Shown: positions 1 to 6,923, numbered from the stretch's first letter. The stretch: DNA of 8,108 nt from Candidatus Latescibacterota bacterium (GCA_030608245.1 JAUWEO010000074.1:1-8108), one strand, 5' to 3'. The notes: generated from the sequence alone by a model not told the origin. Translations and numbers: made by a program.

Positions 1-56
1 GTTCTTATCCCTCATTTTTACCTATGTGGGGGTACGTTTGCTCCCTGGTTTACACT

Positions 57-79
57 AAACAGCCTTTGTCGAAACAGCC
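57..79. repeat. short direct repeat AAACAGCC, period 15
   Basis: AAACAGCC occurs at 57-64 and again at 72-79, separated by TTTGTCG. It lies about 60 bases upstream of the aroF promoter. It could be a paired operator site or chance. Positions 1-136 contain no recognisable gene: two plus-strand frames stay open from the left edge (to 140 and 162), but their translations resemble nothing I know. Confidence 0.3.
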
Positions 80-136
80 GATTTGCCCAAAGTGGCTTCA
101 GAAAAACAATACATTGGTCAGGACGCAGATTTTTGC

Positions 137-165
137 TTGACATCGTGATTCGCTTTGGCTAAGAT
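137..165 (+). promoter_or_regulatory. sigma70-type promoter for the aroF pair
   Basis: A perfect -35 box TTGACA (137-142) is followed by a 17-base spacer and a -10 box TAAGAT (160-165), which matches four of six consensus bases. Transcription would begin near 172, leaving a leader of about 100 bases before the aroF start. I see no clear attenuator, leader peptide or riboswitch in that leader; GGCAG (171-175) and CTGCC (191-195) could form only a weak five-base stem. Confidence 0.7.
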
Positions 166-270
166 TAATAGGCAGGGAAATGAAAGTACTCTGCCAAATG
201 AAATCTGAGATTAGGAAAGAGAAGTTGCGGGTTTAAGAAGTCCTTATAGGAACTGGAGAGCAGGGAAGAG

Positions 271-1104
271 ATGGTGGACAGGAAACTCTATCGTCTGGTT
301 AACAGGGAGGCCCACTCGGAATACAGGGGCAACAGGCGAACAAAAGTGATAAAGGTGTCCGGCGTGGAGATCGGCGGGACAAGGTCGGTTGTCATCGCTG
401 GGCCCTGTGCCGTAGAGAGCCGGGAGCAGACGCTGGAGATAGCCAGAGCTGTCAAGCAGGCCGGAGCAGATATGCTGAGGGGAGGAGCCTACAAACCGAG
501 GACTAGTCCTTACGAGTTCCAGGGATTGAGGGAAAAGGGACTGGAGATCCTGGCAGAAGCTAAGGAGAAGACCGGCCTGCCCATAGTTACCGAAGTGATG
601 GATCCCCGGCTGGTGGGCCTGGTCGGACAGTATGCCGATGTGTTGCAGATAGGGTCGAGAAATATGCAAAACTTCCCTCTGCTGGTGGAAGCAGGGAGAT
701 ATAACAAACCGGTCCTGTTGAAAAGAGGGCTGTGCGCAACCTTAGAAGAATGGCTCTGCTCAGCAGAGTATATTGCCAAGGAGGGAAATACAGAGATTAT
801 TCTATGCGAGCGTGGAGTGAGAACAGCCGCCAGTGGAGAATACAATCGGTACACTTTAGACTTAAATGTGATAACCCCTGTGAAAATCAGTACCTTTCTG
901 CCAATCATAGTCGACCCCAGCCATTCGACAGGGACAGCAGCGATGGTCCCCGATGCCAGCAGGGCAGCAATAAGTTGCGGGGCACAGGGTCTCTTGATAG
1001 AAGTGATCGGTGAGCATACCGACCGCAAAACCATCAAATGCGATGAGGCTCAAGGCATTAGGCCATCTGTACTCAAAGAAATAATAACCAGCATTCGAGC
1101 GTAA
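271..1104 (+). CDS. aroF: 3-deoxy-7-phosphoheptulonate synthase (DAHP synthase, class I-beta, core only)
   Basis: Condenses phosphoenolpyruvate with erythrose 4-phosphate to DAHP, the cytoplasmic entry step to chorismate and aromatic compounds. The 277 residues form a (beta/alpha)8 barrel. Visible motifs are AGPCAVES (43-50), RGGAYKPRTSPYEFQGL (70-86, which marks DAHP rather than KDO8P synthase), LLKRG (149-153), LCERG (178-182) and VDPSHSTG (214-221). Expected metal ligands are Cys46, His218, Glu244 and Asp258. The ferredoxin-like or ACT regulatory domain present in Thermotoga-type enzymes is missing; only about 30 residues precede the barrel. By analogy with core-only archaeal forms, the enzyme may escape feedback inhibition (inference). 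The usual EVH and SDGPQ stretches read EVI (244-246) and CDEAQ (257-261). An in-frame TAG at 247-249 rules out a much longer start; ribosome-binding signal is weak (AGGGA, 262-266). The RidA-like gene follows after 59 bases and probably shares the transcript. Confidence 0.93.
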   Translation: MVDRKLYRLVNREAHSEYRGNRRTKVIKVSGVEIGGTRSVVIAGPCAVESREQTLEIARAVKQAGADMLRGGAYKPRTSPYEFQGLREKGLEILAEAKEKTGLPIVTEVMDPRLVGLVGQYADVLQIGSRNMQNFPLLVEAGRYNKPVLLKRGLCATLEEWLCSAEYIAKEGNTEIILCERGVRTAASGEYNRYTLDLNVITPVKISTFLPIIVDPSHSTGTAAMVPDASRAAISCGAQGLLIEVIGEHTDRKTIKCDEAQGIRPSVLKEIITSIRA

Positions 1105-1163
1105 ATATCCTATCAAGATACTACAGAATGCAATCTTAAACAAGCGAAAGAGAAGGAAGGATA

Positions 1164-2357
1164 ATGGACTTGAAAATATCGCGTTTTGGCCACTGGAAGG
1201 AACCAACTCAGGTTGCGCGGATCGAGAGTTCGGGCATCACAGAGCTGTATATCTGCGTCCGACCAACTAAAGATGAAGGCGGATTCGCCAAACAGGCCCA
1301 TTCAATGTACAACAACTTGTTTCAGATCTTGTCTGAGCACGGAGCAAGTTCACAAAATGTAATCACCGAGAAGGTATTCTTCAGCGACGTCGATCGCCAA
1401 TTTCGGAAACTCAAACAGCTCCGGAAACATTGGTACAGTCGTTTTTTCCCTAATACTCGTGATTTTCCGGCAACTATCTTCCTGCACCAGCCTCCCTGCC
1501 AGACAGGCAGGCTGTGCGAACTCCAAGTTTACGCTCTGTTGCCAACCGAAAGCGAGAAAATCAAAGTGCACAATCTTGACGGGGGGCTGGGACTGGCTTC
1601 GGGGAAGGTAGTGGAGTATCGAGGGATTCAGCATTTCTATCTGACCAACCTCACTGGGGGGGAGGGGACAGATAATCTCGATTTTATCTCCCAAGCCAAG
1701 GACATGTTCACTCAGGCCGAAACCTTGCTCCATAAGCAGGGACTTTCCTTCCGGGATGTGGTCCGAACCTGGATTTATGTCAACAATATCGAACGGGACT
1801 ATGCCGATTTGAACCGAGTTCGGACAGAGTTCTTCCAAGAGCATGGCCTGACTCGGCTACCTGCCAGCACCGGCATCCAGGGCGCGACTTATCCTAAGGA
1901 AAGGGGCTGCACAATGGACCTCTACACGCTGACAACGAACCGACCCGTGGAGATCGAGACGATCCACGCTCCCAGTATGAACGAAGCTGCTGAATACGGC
2001 TCGTCATTTTCTAGGGGCATGAAGGTGGTCCGGGAGGATCGGATCATCGCCTATGTGTCAGGAACCGCCAGTATAGACAATAAGGGAAATATCGTCCATA
2101 TTGGAAATATAGAAAAGCAAGTGCACCGTATGCTTCTGAACGTGGAGGAACTTTTAGCGACTCAGAATATCACTCCCAACGATATTGTTACCCTCATTAC
2201 CTATCTCAAAGAACCGGATTTTCTCGACACCTTTTATAAGATCTATAAAGAGCATTCTTTCCCGAAAGATGCTCCCAACACCATATCTACCGCCGATATC
2301 TGCCGCCCGGAGTGGCTCTGTGAGATCGAAGCCATCGCGGTTGTCCCCTCTAAGTAG
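1164..2357 (+). CDS. triple RidA/YjgF-domain protein, chorismatase-like (FkbO/Hyg5/XanB2 type)
   Basis: A 397-residue soluble protein with three RidA-like units at about residues 20-127, 135-257 and 265-397. Units two and three resemble the two halves of chorismatases, which cleave pyruvate from chorismate to give 3-hydroxybenzoate, 4-hydroxybenzoate or a dihydroxycyclohexadiene acid. Shared features are RTWIYV (201-206), LPASTGIQG (232-240) and the C-terminal TADICRPEWLCEIEAIAV (376-393). Only the third unit keeps the RidA-type Arg/Glu pair (Arg381, Glu387). Cys380 lies seven residues before Glu387, a spacing I recall from the 3-hydroxybenzoate-forming Hyg5. Known chorismatases are about 340 residues with two units, so the N-terminal unit is extra. 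The start is supported by AAGGAAGG (1153-1160). Position behind a DAHP synthase favours a chorismate-related role. The alternative is a Rid-type imine deaminase or an unrelated multi-Rid protein; the exact reaction cannot be settled here. Confidence 0.75.
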   Translation: MDLKISRFGHWKEPTQVARIESSGITELYICVRPTKDEGGFAKQAHSMYNNLFQILSEHGASSQNVITEKVFFSDVDRQFRKLKQLRKHWYSRFFPNTRDFPATIFLHQPPCQTGRLCELQVYALLPTESEKIKVHNLDGGLGLASGKVVEYRGIQHFYLTNLTGGEGTDNLDFISQAKDMFTQAETLLHKQGLSFRDVVRTWIYVNNIERDYADLNRVRTEFFQEHGLTRLPASTGIQGATYPKERGCTMDLYTLTTNRPVEIETIHAPSMNEAAEYGSSFSRGMKVVREDRIIAYVSGTASIDNKGNIVHIGNIEKQVHRMLLNVEELLATQNITPNDIVTLITYLKEPDFLDTFYKIYKEHSFPKDAPNTISTADICRPEWLCEIEAIAVVPSK

Positions 2358-2375
2358 TGTCTGTTCGAATTTATC

Positions 2376-2400
2376 ATTCCCGCACGCTTTTAACGGGAAT
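2376..2400. repeat. inverted repeat between convergent operons
   Basis: ATTCCCG (2376-2382) and CGGGAAT (2394-2400) form a perfect 7-base stem with an 11-base loop. It sits in the 90-base gap where the chorismatase-like gene and the Gfo/Idh/MocA gene converge. No T-tract follows on either strand, so it is not a canonical intrinsic terminator, although it may help end transcription. The wording (TCATTCCCGC...CGGGAAT) resembles dispersed REP-like palindromes found in many environmental genomes; that likeness is from memory and untested. Confidence 0.55.
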
Positions 2401-2447
2401 CCCTTGCGCCGAATCTTGACTTTTTGCGAATTAATCATTCTATATTC

Positions 2448-3455
2448 TTACTCATAGGGCACCGATTCGCTCTGCCCACTTTGGGCCGATTTTTCTGCGG
2501 TTTCCATAACGGCGATCACCCGCCGGGCTGACTCCGGAGTCACCTCCAATGGCTCTCTCTCAAGCAAGTGCTTGGCTATTCCCTGATAGTAAAGCTCCCA
2601 GTTGCCTTTTTTGTAGTCCACCTTCATTTCCACAGACATTCCATCTATCTCAGTATTCACGGTGAAGCACTCTTCTCCGCCCTGGTCAAGGATGGCCCCT
2701 TTGGTGCCCAGAATACGCCAGCGGGCTCTGGGGACGCGGGCGATGTTAGAAAGTTGCACATCTGCCACCGTCCCGTTCTTAAATCGAATCATCGCCTCTA
2801 CATGATCTTCGTTGGTGACATCATGCCAGACCAATTTGTGAAAAAAACCGGTGACGCTGGCCATCTTCGCCGGAACCAAGTGCAAAACCCAGTCAATGAT
2901 GTGTGCCCCCCAGTCGTAGAAGGCGCCCCCGGAAACCCTCTTGTCCGAACGCCACCAGTAGCCTGGGTGCCGGTAGCTGCCACCACCGGCCTCTATGTGG
3001 AACACCTCCCCGATTAGCCCTTTGTCCACTACCTCCTTTATGGCCAGAAAGTCGCCATCGTGACGACGATTGTGAAAAACGCTCAACATTTGTCCAGCCT
3101 GTTCTGCCGCCTTGATCATCGCCGTGGCCTCCTCTGCCGTGAGACACATCGGCTTTTCCACCACCACATGTTTACCCGCCTTCAGGCACTGAACAGTTAG
3201 ATCTCGGTGGGTATTGTGCGGAGTGACCACCACTGCCAGGTCGATACCCCCGTTTTCCAGCATCTCAGACACCTGGTTGAAGGTCTGAATATCTGGGAAA
3301 TCAGCCTCGGCAGCCTGAGTGCATTTTGGGTCCAGGTCACAGACTGCGGTCAGTTTCAACCTCTCCGTCTGGCTGATATAGTCACAATGGGCCCGCCCCA
3401 TATTGAAAGCCGGCCCATAACCAATAACACCACAGCATATCACTTCCTTTTCCAC
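2448..3455 (-). CDS. Gfo/Idh/MocA family NAD(P)-dependent oxidoreductase
   Basis: A cytoplasmic dehydrogenase of the glucose-fructose oxidoreductase / inositol dehydrogenase / MocA family, acting on a sugar, inositol or related polyol; the substrate cannot be read from the sequence. Counting from the GTG start (335 residues), the N-terminal Rossmann fold shows GVIGYGPAFNMG (9-20), the catalytic-lysine motif EKP has Lys101, and the second domain carries DWGAHIIDW (181-189) with the usual His185. I chose GTG at 3453-3455 because AAGGGAG lies 9 bases upstream and only about eight residues then precede the glycine loop, as is normal. A longer frame from TTG at 3495-3497 adds 14 residues (349 in all), but that codon is the loop of a hairpin. 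Last gene of the argG-argH-isomerase block; the isomerase before it hints that the two act on the same sugar pathway (inference). Confidence 0.88.
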   Translation of the reverse strand: MEKEVICCGVIGYGPAFNMGRAHCDYISQTERLKLTAVCDLDPKCTQAAEADFPDIQTFNQVSEMLENGGIDLAVVVTPHNTHRDLTVQCLKAGKHVVVEKPMCLTAEEATAMIKAAEQAGQMLSVFHNRRHDGDFLAIKEVVDKGLIGEVFHIEAGGGSYRHPGYWWRSDKRVSGGAFYDWGAHIIDWVLHLVPAKMASVTGFFHKLVWHDVTNEDHVEAMIRFKNGTVADVQLSNIARVPRARWRILGTKGAILDQGGEECFTVNTEIDGMSVEMKVDYKKGNWELYYQGIAKHLLEREPLEVTPESARRVIAVMETAEKSAQSGQSESVPYE

Positions 3456-3486
3456 TTTATTATTCTCCCTTCTTGTGATATTTTTT

Positions 3487-3505
3487 GTTGGGGACAATCC
3501 CCAAC
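3487..3505 (-). other. intercistronic hairpin between isomerase and dehydrogenase genes
   Basis: GTTGGGGA (3487-3494) and TCCCCAAC (3498-3505) form a perfect 8-base stem closed by three bases. On the coding (minus) strand the loop is TTG, the upstream candidate start of the dehydrogenase gene. An A-run, not a U-run, follows in the direction of transcription, so this is not an intrinsic terminator. It could stabilise a cut transcript end or separate expression of the two genes. Confidence 0.6.
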
Positions 3506-3520
3506 GCTACCTTTCAACCA

Positions 3521-4294
3521 CTAACCTCCCACATAGGCCTTAAACAGTGCCCGGTAATACCGCATCAGGCGTTCTGGTTCCGGACTTTCAGGGATCTCTG
3601 CCAGACAGAACCCCTGATATACCGAGGTTTTGAGCAAACTGAACAGTTCTTGCCAGGGGTATTCCTCCCGGCACAGTTCGGTAATATGGGCCAGTCGGAT
3701 TTTATCCCTCACCAAGTTGAAATTCTTCTCTACCGAGCCGCTTTCGTCCACATCCGTCTGGTTAGAATTCCAGCAGACGAAGACATTATTGTGATCAGCA
3801 CTTTCCATAATTTGGTGGATATAGGGCAGCTTGCATGTCTCCGGGCCGTGCACCTCCAGACGGATCTCCACTCCATAATCTTTAGCAAACTCTCCGCATT
3901 CCCGCAGGGACAGACCAATCTGCTCTAAGGTCTTCTCGCGGGTCACCCCGGCCTGGGGGGGAGGAAATCCGTTAGGCCGAACCTTCACCCCAGGGGCACC
4001 CACATCCTGGGCCAGTTTCACATATTCTTTCGTGCCTTCGATATTTTGGCGCACCAGTTCCGGCTGGGGAGAATGGTATTCAAAGACGCTACCCAAACCG
4101 ACCAGTTGCATGGGAGAGTCTTCAAACTGTGCCTTCACCTTCCTGCGCTGCTCTGAGTTCAAAGTGAGTTCCACTCCGTGGGCATGGGTGGTCCTTAGCT
4201 CTACCCCCTCAAATCCAGTAGCGGTGCATTTCTCGATGATGGTGGGAATATCCCAGTCCTTCGCCAGATTGTAGGTTACCAGACCTAAGTGCAT
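3521..4294 (-). CDS. sugar phosphate isomerase/epimerase (xylose isomerase-like TIM barrel)
   Basis: A 257-residue AP-endonuclease-2/xylose-isomerase-like TIM barrel. Such proteins interconvert sugars, sugar phosphates, inosose or keto acids using a divalent metal in the cytoplasm. The barrel opens with MHLGLVTYNL; likely metal ligands are Glu147 in LEVHG, Asn176 in CWNSN, His203 in AHITEL and Glu233 in AEIPES. Length is normal for the family. The start has an ideal ribosome-binding site: AGGAGG on the minus strand (4301-4306) six bases from ATG. It begins 41 bases after argH stops and is followed by a dehydrogenase of the type often paired with these isomerases. The substrate is unknown; it could be an IolE/IolI-like or hydroxypyruvate isomerase-like enzyme. 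Confidence 0.85.
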   Translation of the reverse strand: MHLGLVTYNLAKDWDIPTIIEKCTATGFEGVELRTTHAHGVELTLNSEQRRKVKAQFEDSPMQLVGLGSVFEYHSPQPELVRQNIEGTKEYVKLAQDVGAPGVKVRPNGFPPPQAGVTREKTLEQIGLSLRECGEFAKDYGVEIRLEVHGPETCKLPYIHQIMESADHNNVFVCWNSNQTDVDESGSVEKNFNLVRDKIRLAHITELCREEYPWQELFSLLKTSVYQGFCLAEIPESPEPERLMRYYRALFKAYVGG

Positions 4295-4335
4295 TGTGAG
4301 CCTCCTGTTTTTGTTTGCTATGTTCTACACAGCAG

Positions 4336-5688
4336 TTATAGCCTCCGTAGTCGTCCCCACACTTGCTGCAGTCGTTCCTGCTCTCCCCGGACCCGTTGTC
4401 TTTCAGATTCAATCTTCACCTTTGTCCTTTTCAGTCCCAGATTCCCTGGGGCACCGAGGTGTTTCTTGGAAAGAATATTCTGGCGGGTACCTTCAGTCTT
4501 CAATTCGCCAAGTTCTGCAGCCACCTTCCGGTAGGCGTCGCGAAAAGGCAGGTCCTCTTCTGTCACCAACTTGAGCGCCCGGTCAGCAGCAAAAAGCTCA
4601 GGAGTAAACGCTCTGGACAGCACATCGCAATTCACCTCAAGCTTCTGGAAGATTTTGTCCATCACCTTGGCCGAAGCCTCGGTGGTCTCCAAGGCCTCCA
4701 TCAACGGCCCCTTGGTCTCCTGGAAATCCCGGTTGTAACCAGAGGGCAAATTATGAATGGTGATTATCAGCTGAAACAGCCGGGAGAGCACGCGCACAGA
4801 ACGGGCTCGCACCAGCTCGAGAGGACCTGGGTTCTGCTTCTGCGGCATAATGCTGGAGCCAGGACAGTATTCCTTGGGTAAAGTGAAGTAACCAAATTCG
4901 GGAATGCTAAACAGGATAAGGTCGTTGGAGAGTTTAGCTAAGTCTTCACTTACCTGCGAGAGGACAAAGACAACGATGGCTTCTATTTTGCCCCGGCTGT
5001 TGTTGGCGTATAGCACATTGTTCTGTACCCGGTCGAAGCCCAGCAGGTCGCTGACCAGTTGGCGGTCTAAGGGAAGCCCTACCCCATAGCTGGCCGCCGA
5101 GCCAAGGGGACACTGGTTGTTCAAAAAATAGGCGGTCTTAAACAGCTCTACGTCATCCAATAAAGACTCAGCGAAGGCAGAGGCCCACAGTCCCACTGAA
5201 GAGGGCATAGCCCGCTGGGTGTGGGTGCGGCCTGGCATAGGCACATCTTCATTTCGGTCAGCGAACTTCAACAAGGTCTGAGCCAACGCCAGGACCTTCT
5301 CCTGCACTCCTAAAAATCTTTCCCGGGTATAGACGCGGATATCTACCAGCACCTGGTCGTTACGGGAGCGGCCGGTGTGAATCTTTTTGCCCAGTTCGCC
5401 CAGCTTCTGGGTAAGGGCATTCTCCACTGCAGTATGCACATCCTCATCTTCCGGTCTGATCTGGAATTCTCCTTTTTCAGCCTGAGAGAGAACCTCAAGC
5501 AAGCATTTCTTGAGCTTGATGAATTCCTCTGCAGTGAGAATGTCAATAGTGGAGAGCATTTTGGCGTGGGCAATACTGCCCAACACATCCGCCCTGATGA
5601 GCTTCCGGTCCAGCAGATAATCATCTCCCACCGTAAAGCGCTCCATCTGCTGATCCAACTGGTAGCCTTTCTCCCACAGTTTGGTCAT
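4336..5688 (-). CDS. argH: argininosuccinate lyase
   Basis: Splits argininosuccinate into arginine and fumarate, the last step of arginine synthesis; the family forms cytoplasmic homotetramers of the fumarase/aspartase superfamily. The 450 residues include DVHTAVE (83-89), HTGRSRNDQV (104-113), GRTHTQRAMP (153-162), the mobile-loop signature GSSIMPQKQNP and NRDFQETKGPL, all expected for an active enzyme. The catalytic serine lies in the GSS stretch. The ATG overlaps the argG stop by four bases (ATGA), which implies coupled translation. The N-terminus (KLWEKGYQLDQQMERFTVGDDY) and the tail (ILSKKHLGAPGNLGL) resemble Bacteroidetes-type ArgH more than the enterobacterial form, from memory. The last 30 residues are rich in Arg, Lys, Glu and Gln and look like an extra charged helix. 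Confidence 0.95.
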   Translation of the reverse strand: MTKLWEKGYQLDQQMERFTVGDDYLLDRKLIRADVLGSIAHAKMLSTIDILTAEEFIKLKKCLLEVLSQAEKGEFQIRPEDEDVHTAVENALTQKLGELGKKIHTGRSRNDQVLVDIRVYTRERFLGVQEKVLALAQTLLKFADRNEDVPMPGRTHTQRAMPSSVGLWASAFAESLLDDVELFKTAYFLNNQCPLGSAASYGVGLPLDRQLVSDLLGFDRVQNNVLYANNSRGKIEAIVVFVLSQVSEDLAKLSNDLILFSIPEFGYFTLPKEYCPGSSIMPQKQNPGPLELVRARSVRVLSRLFQLIITIHNLPSGYNRDFQETKGPLMEALETTEASAKVMDKIFQKLEVNCDVLSRAFTPELFAADRALKLVTEEDLPFRDAYRKVAAELGELKTEGTRQNILSKKHLGAPGNLGLKRTKVKIESERQRVRGEQERLQQVWGRLRRL

Positions 5689-6923
5689 AGGTATTTTACC
5701 CTTCCTTTTTTAGCCAGTACCCGATAGGGCAAGGCCCGGATGTGGGCGGCATCCCGGCACATCCGCTGATCGAAACCTCCCGCTTTAATAGAGCGGATCT
5801 CAGGGGCGAACAGTCCGGTTGGAGAGCTGCGTCCGAGAATCTCCATATTGCCCTTATAAAGCTTAACCTTGTATTCACCATTAATTGGCTTTTGGCTCCG
5901 GGCGATAAAGGCCTCTAGTTCATAGCGGAGAGGATGGAAGGCCTCGCCGTGGTACATCATATAGGCCCATTGTTGATCAATGGCCTTTTTGAACATGATC
6001 TCCTCTTTGGTCAGACAGAACTGCTCTAAGTCCCGGTGCAGGGCGAGGATGATCTTAGCAGCCGGGGCCTCATAGATCTCCCTGGACTTCAGGTCCATAA
6101 TACCATCCTCGAACATATCTATGCGACCGATGCCGTTTTCTCCGCCGATCACATTCAATTGGAGGATAAGCTCTGCAAGTGGCGTCTGTTTCCCGTTCAA
6201 GCTGACCGGGATACCCTCAGCGAACTCTATTTCAACGGCGGAAGATTGGTCTTTTGCCTTCTCGGGCACCACCAACCACATCCAGATATCCTCGGGCAGT
6301 TCCTGATTGAGATCAATTGCTCCGCTGGCGATGGAGCGGCACCACATAGTCTTGTCATCGCCGCCGGTCAGGGTTTCTGTTACCGGTACACCCCAAGCCT
6401 TGCACAGCAACTCTTCTTCCCCTCGGGTTAGATCGAAATCTCGTACCGGCACCAAAACCTCTAACCCAGGAGCAAACATGGTGAAGACATTGTGCATTCG
6501 GTACTGGTCGTTGCCCTTGCCACTGCTTCCCTCAATCAAAGCATCGCAGCCCAGTTCCACCGCTTTCTCGGCCACCTTGCGGGCGATGAGCTGCCTGGTC
6601 ATCGAAGTGGAAACCGGGTAGCCCTCGTAGTCGGAATTGGCCTTTATAGCCATACTTACCCACTGGCTGGCAAATTCCTCTTTTACATCAATAAAAATGG
6701 GCTCAATCCCCAGAGCCCTGCCGTGAAGTTTGCTCTGCTCTATCTCTTCATCACCCTGTCCGATATCTACAGTAATAGGAACGATTTCTTTGGCCTGATA
6801 CTTTCTCCGCAGAAGCTCGATGCTCAAGCTGGAATCAAGGCCTCCGGAGAAAGCGGCAGCCACTTTATTCACTGGTGGTGTTTGAATCACCTCAATCTTT
6901 TTTTCTATCTCTGCTGCGGTCAT
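5685..6923 (-). CDS. argG: argininosuccinate synthase
   Basis: Joins citrulline and aspartate with ATP to make argininosuccinate in the cytoplasm. The 412 residues show the N-type PP-loop AAFSGGLDSS (23-32), VDIGQGDEE (53-61), the substrate region EGYPVSTSMTRQLIARK (99-115) and GSSGKGNDQYR (132-142), then KSREIYEAPAA and KLYKGNMEILGRSSPTGLF in the C-terminal part. Length fits the usual ~400-residue type. Several positions depart from the common bacterial form: SSGKGNDQYRMH replaces CTGKGNDQVRFE, and TRQLIARK replaces ARPLIAKK, so it is a divergent branch, though the catalytic outline is intact. The start is supported by AGAGGAG on the minus strand (6929-6935), five bases from ATG. First gene of the minus-strand operon, with its own promoter upstream. 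I saw no clear ARG box. Confidence 0.95.
   Translation of the reverse strand: MTAAEIEKKIEVIQTPPVNKVAAAFSGGLDSSLSIELLRRKYQAKEIVPITVDIGQGDEEIEQSKLHGRALGIEPIFIDVKEEFASQWVSMAIKANSDYEGYPVSTSMTRQLIARKVAEKAVELGCDALIEGSSGKGNDQYRMHNVFTMFAPGLEVLVPVRDFDLTRGEEELLCKAWGVPVTETLTGGDDKTMWCRSIASGAIDLNQELPEDIWMWLVVPEKAKDQSSAVEIEFAEGIPVSLNGKQTPLAELILQLNVIGGENGIGRIDMFEDGIMDLKSREIYEAPAAKIILALHRDLEQFCLTKEEIMFKKAIDQQWAYMMYHGEAFHPLRYELEAFIARSQKPINGEYKVKLYKGNMEILGRSSPTGLFAPEIRSIKAGGFDQRMCRDAAHIRALPYRVLAKKGRVKYL

Noticed and set aside
1..162. Plus-strand frames open from the left edge (to 140 and to 162)
   Set aside because: Short, with compositions unlike a real protein end and no ribosome-binding or domain features; the aroF promoter follows directly. 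A truncated upstream gene cannot be shown.
172..270. Possible attenuator or riboswitch in the aroF leader
   Set aside because: Only a weak five-base GGCAG/CTGCC pairing is visible, with no T-run, no aromatic-residue leader peptide and no known aptamer core.
510..1037. 175-codon minus-strand open frame opposite aroF
   Set aside because: It is the antisense shadow of the DAHP synthase barrel, with no ribosome-binding signal or recognisable motif.
2568..3017. 149-codon plus-strand open frame opposite the dehydrogenase gene
   Set aside because: The minus-strand Gfo/Idh/MocA motifs (EKP, DWGAH) fully explain this DNA; the plus-strand translation has no family features.
4363..4881. 172-codon plus-strand open frame opposite argH
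   Set aside because: It lies wholly inside the argH coding region on the other strand. Its translation resembles no family, and argH has strong motif support.
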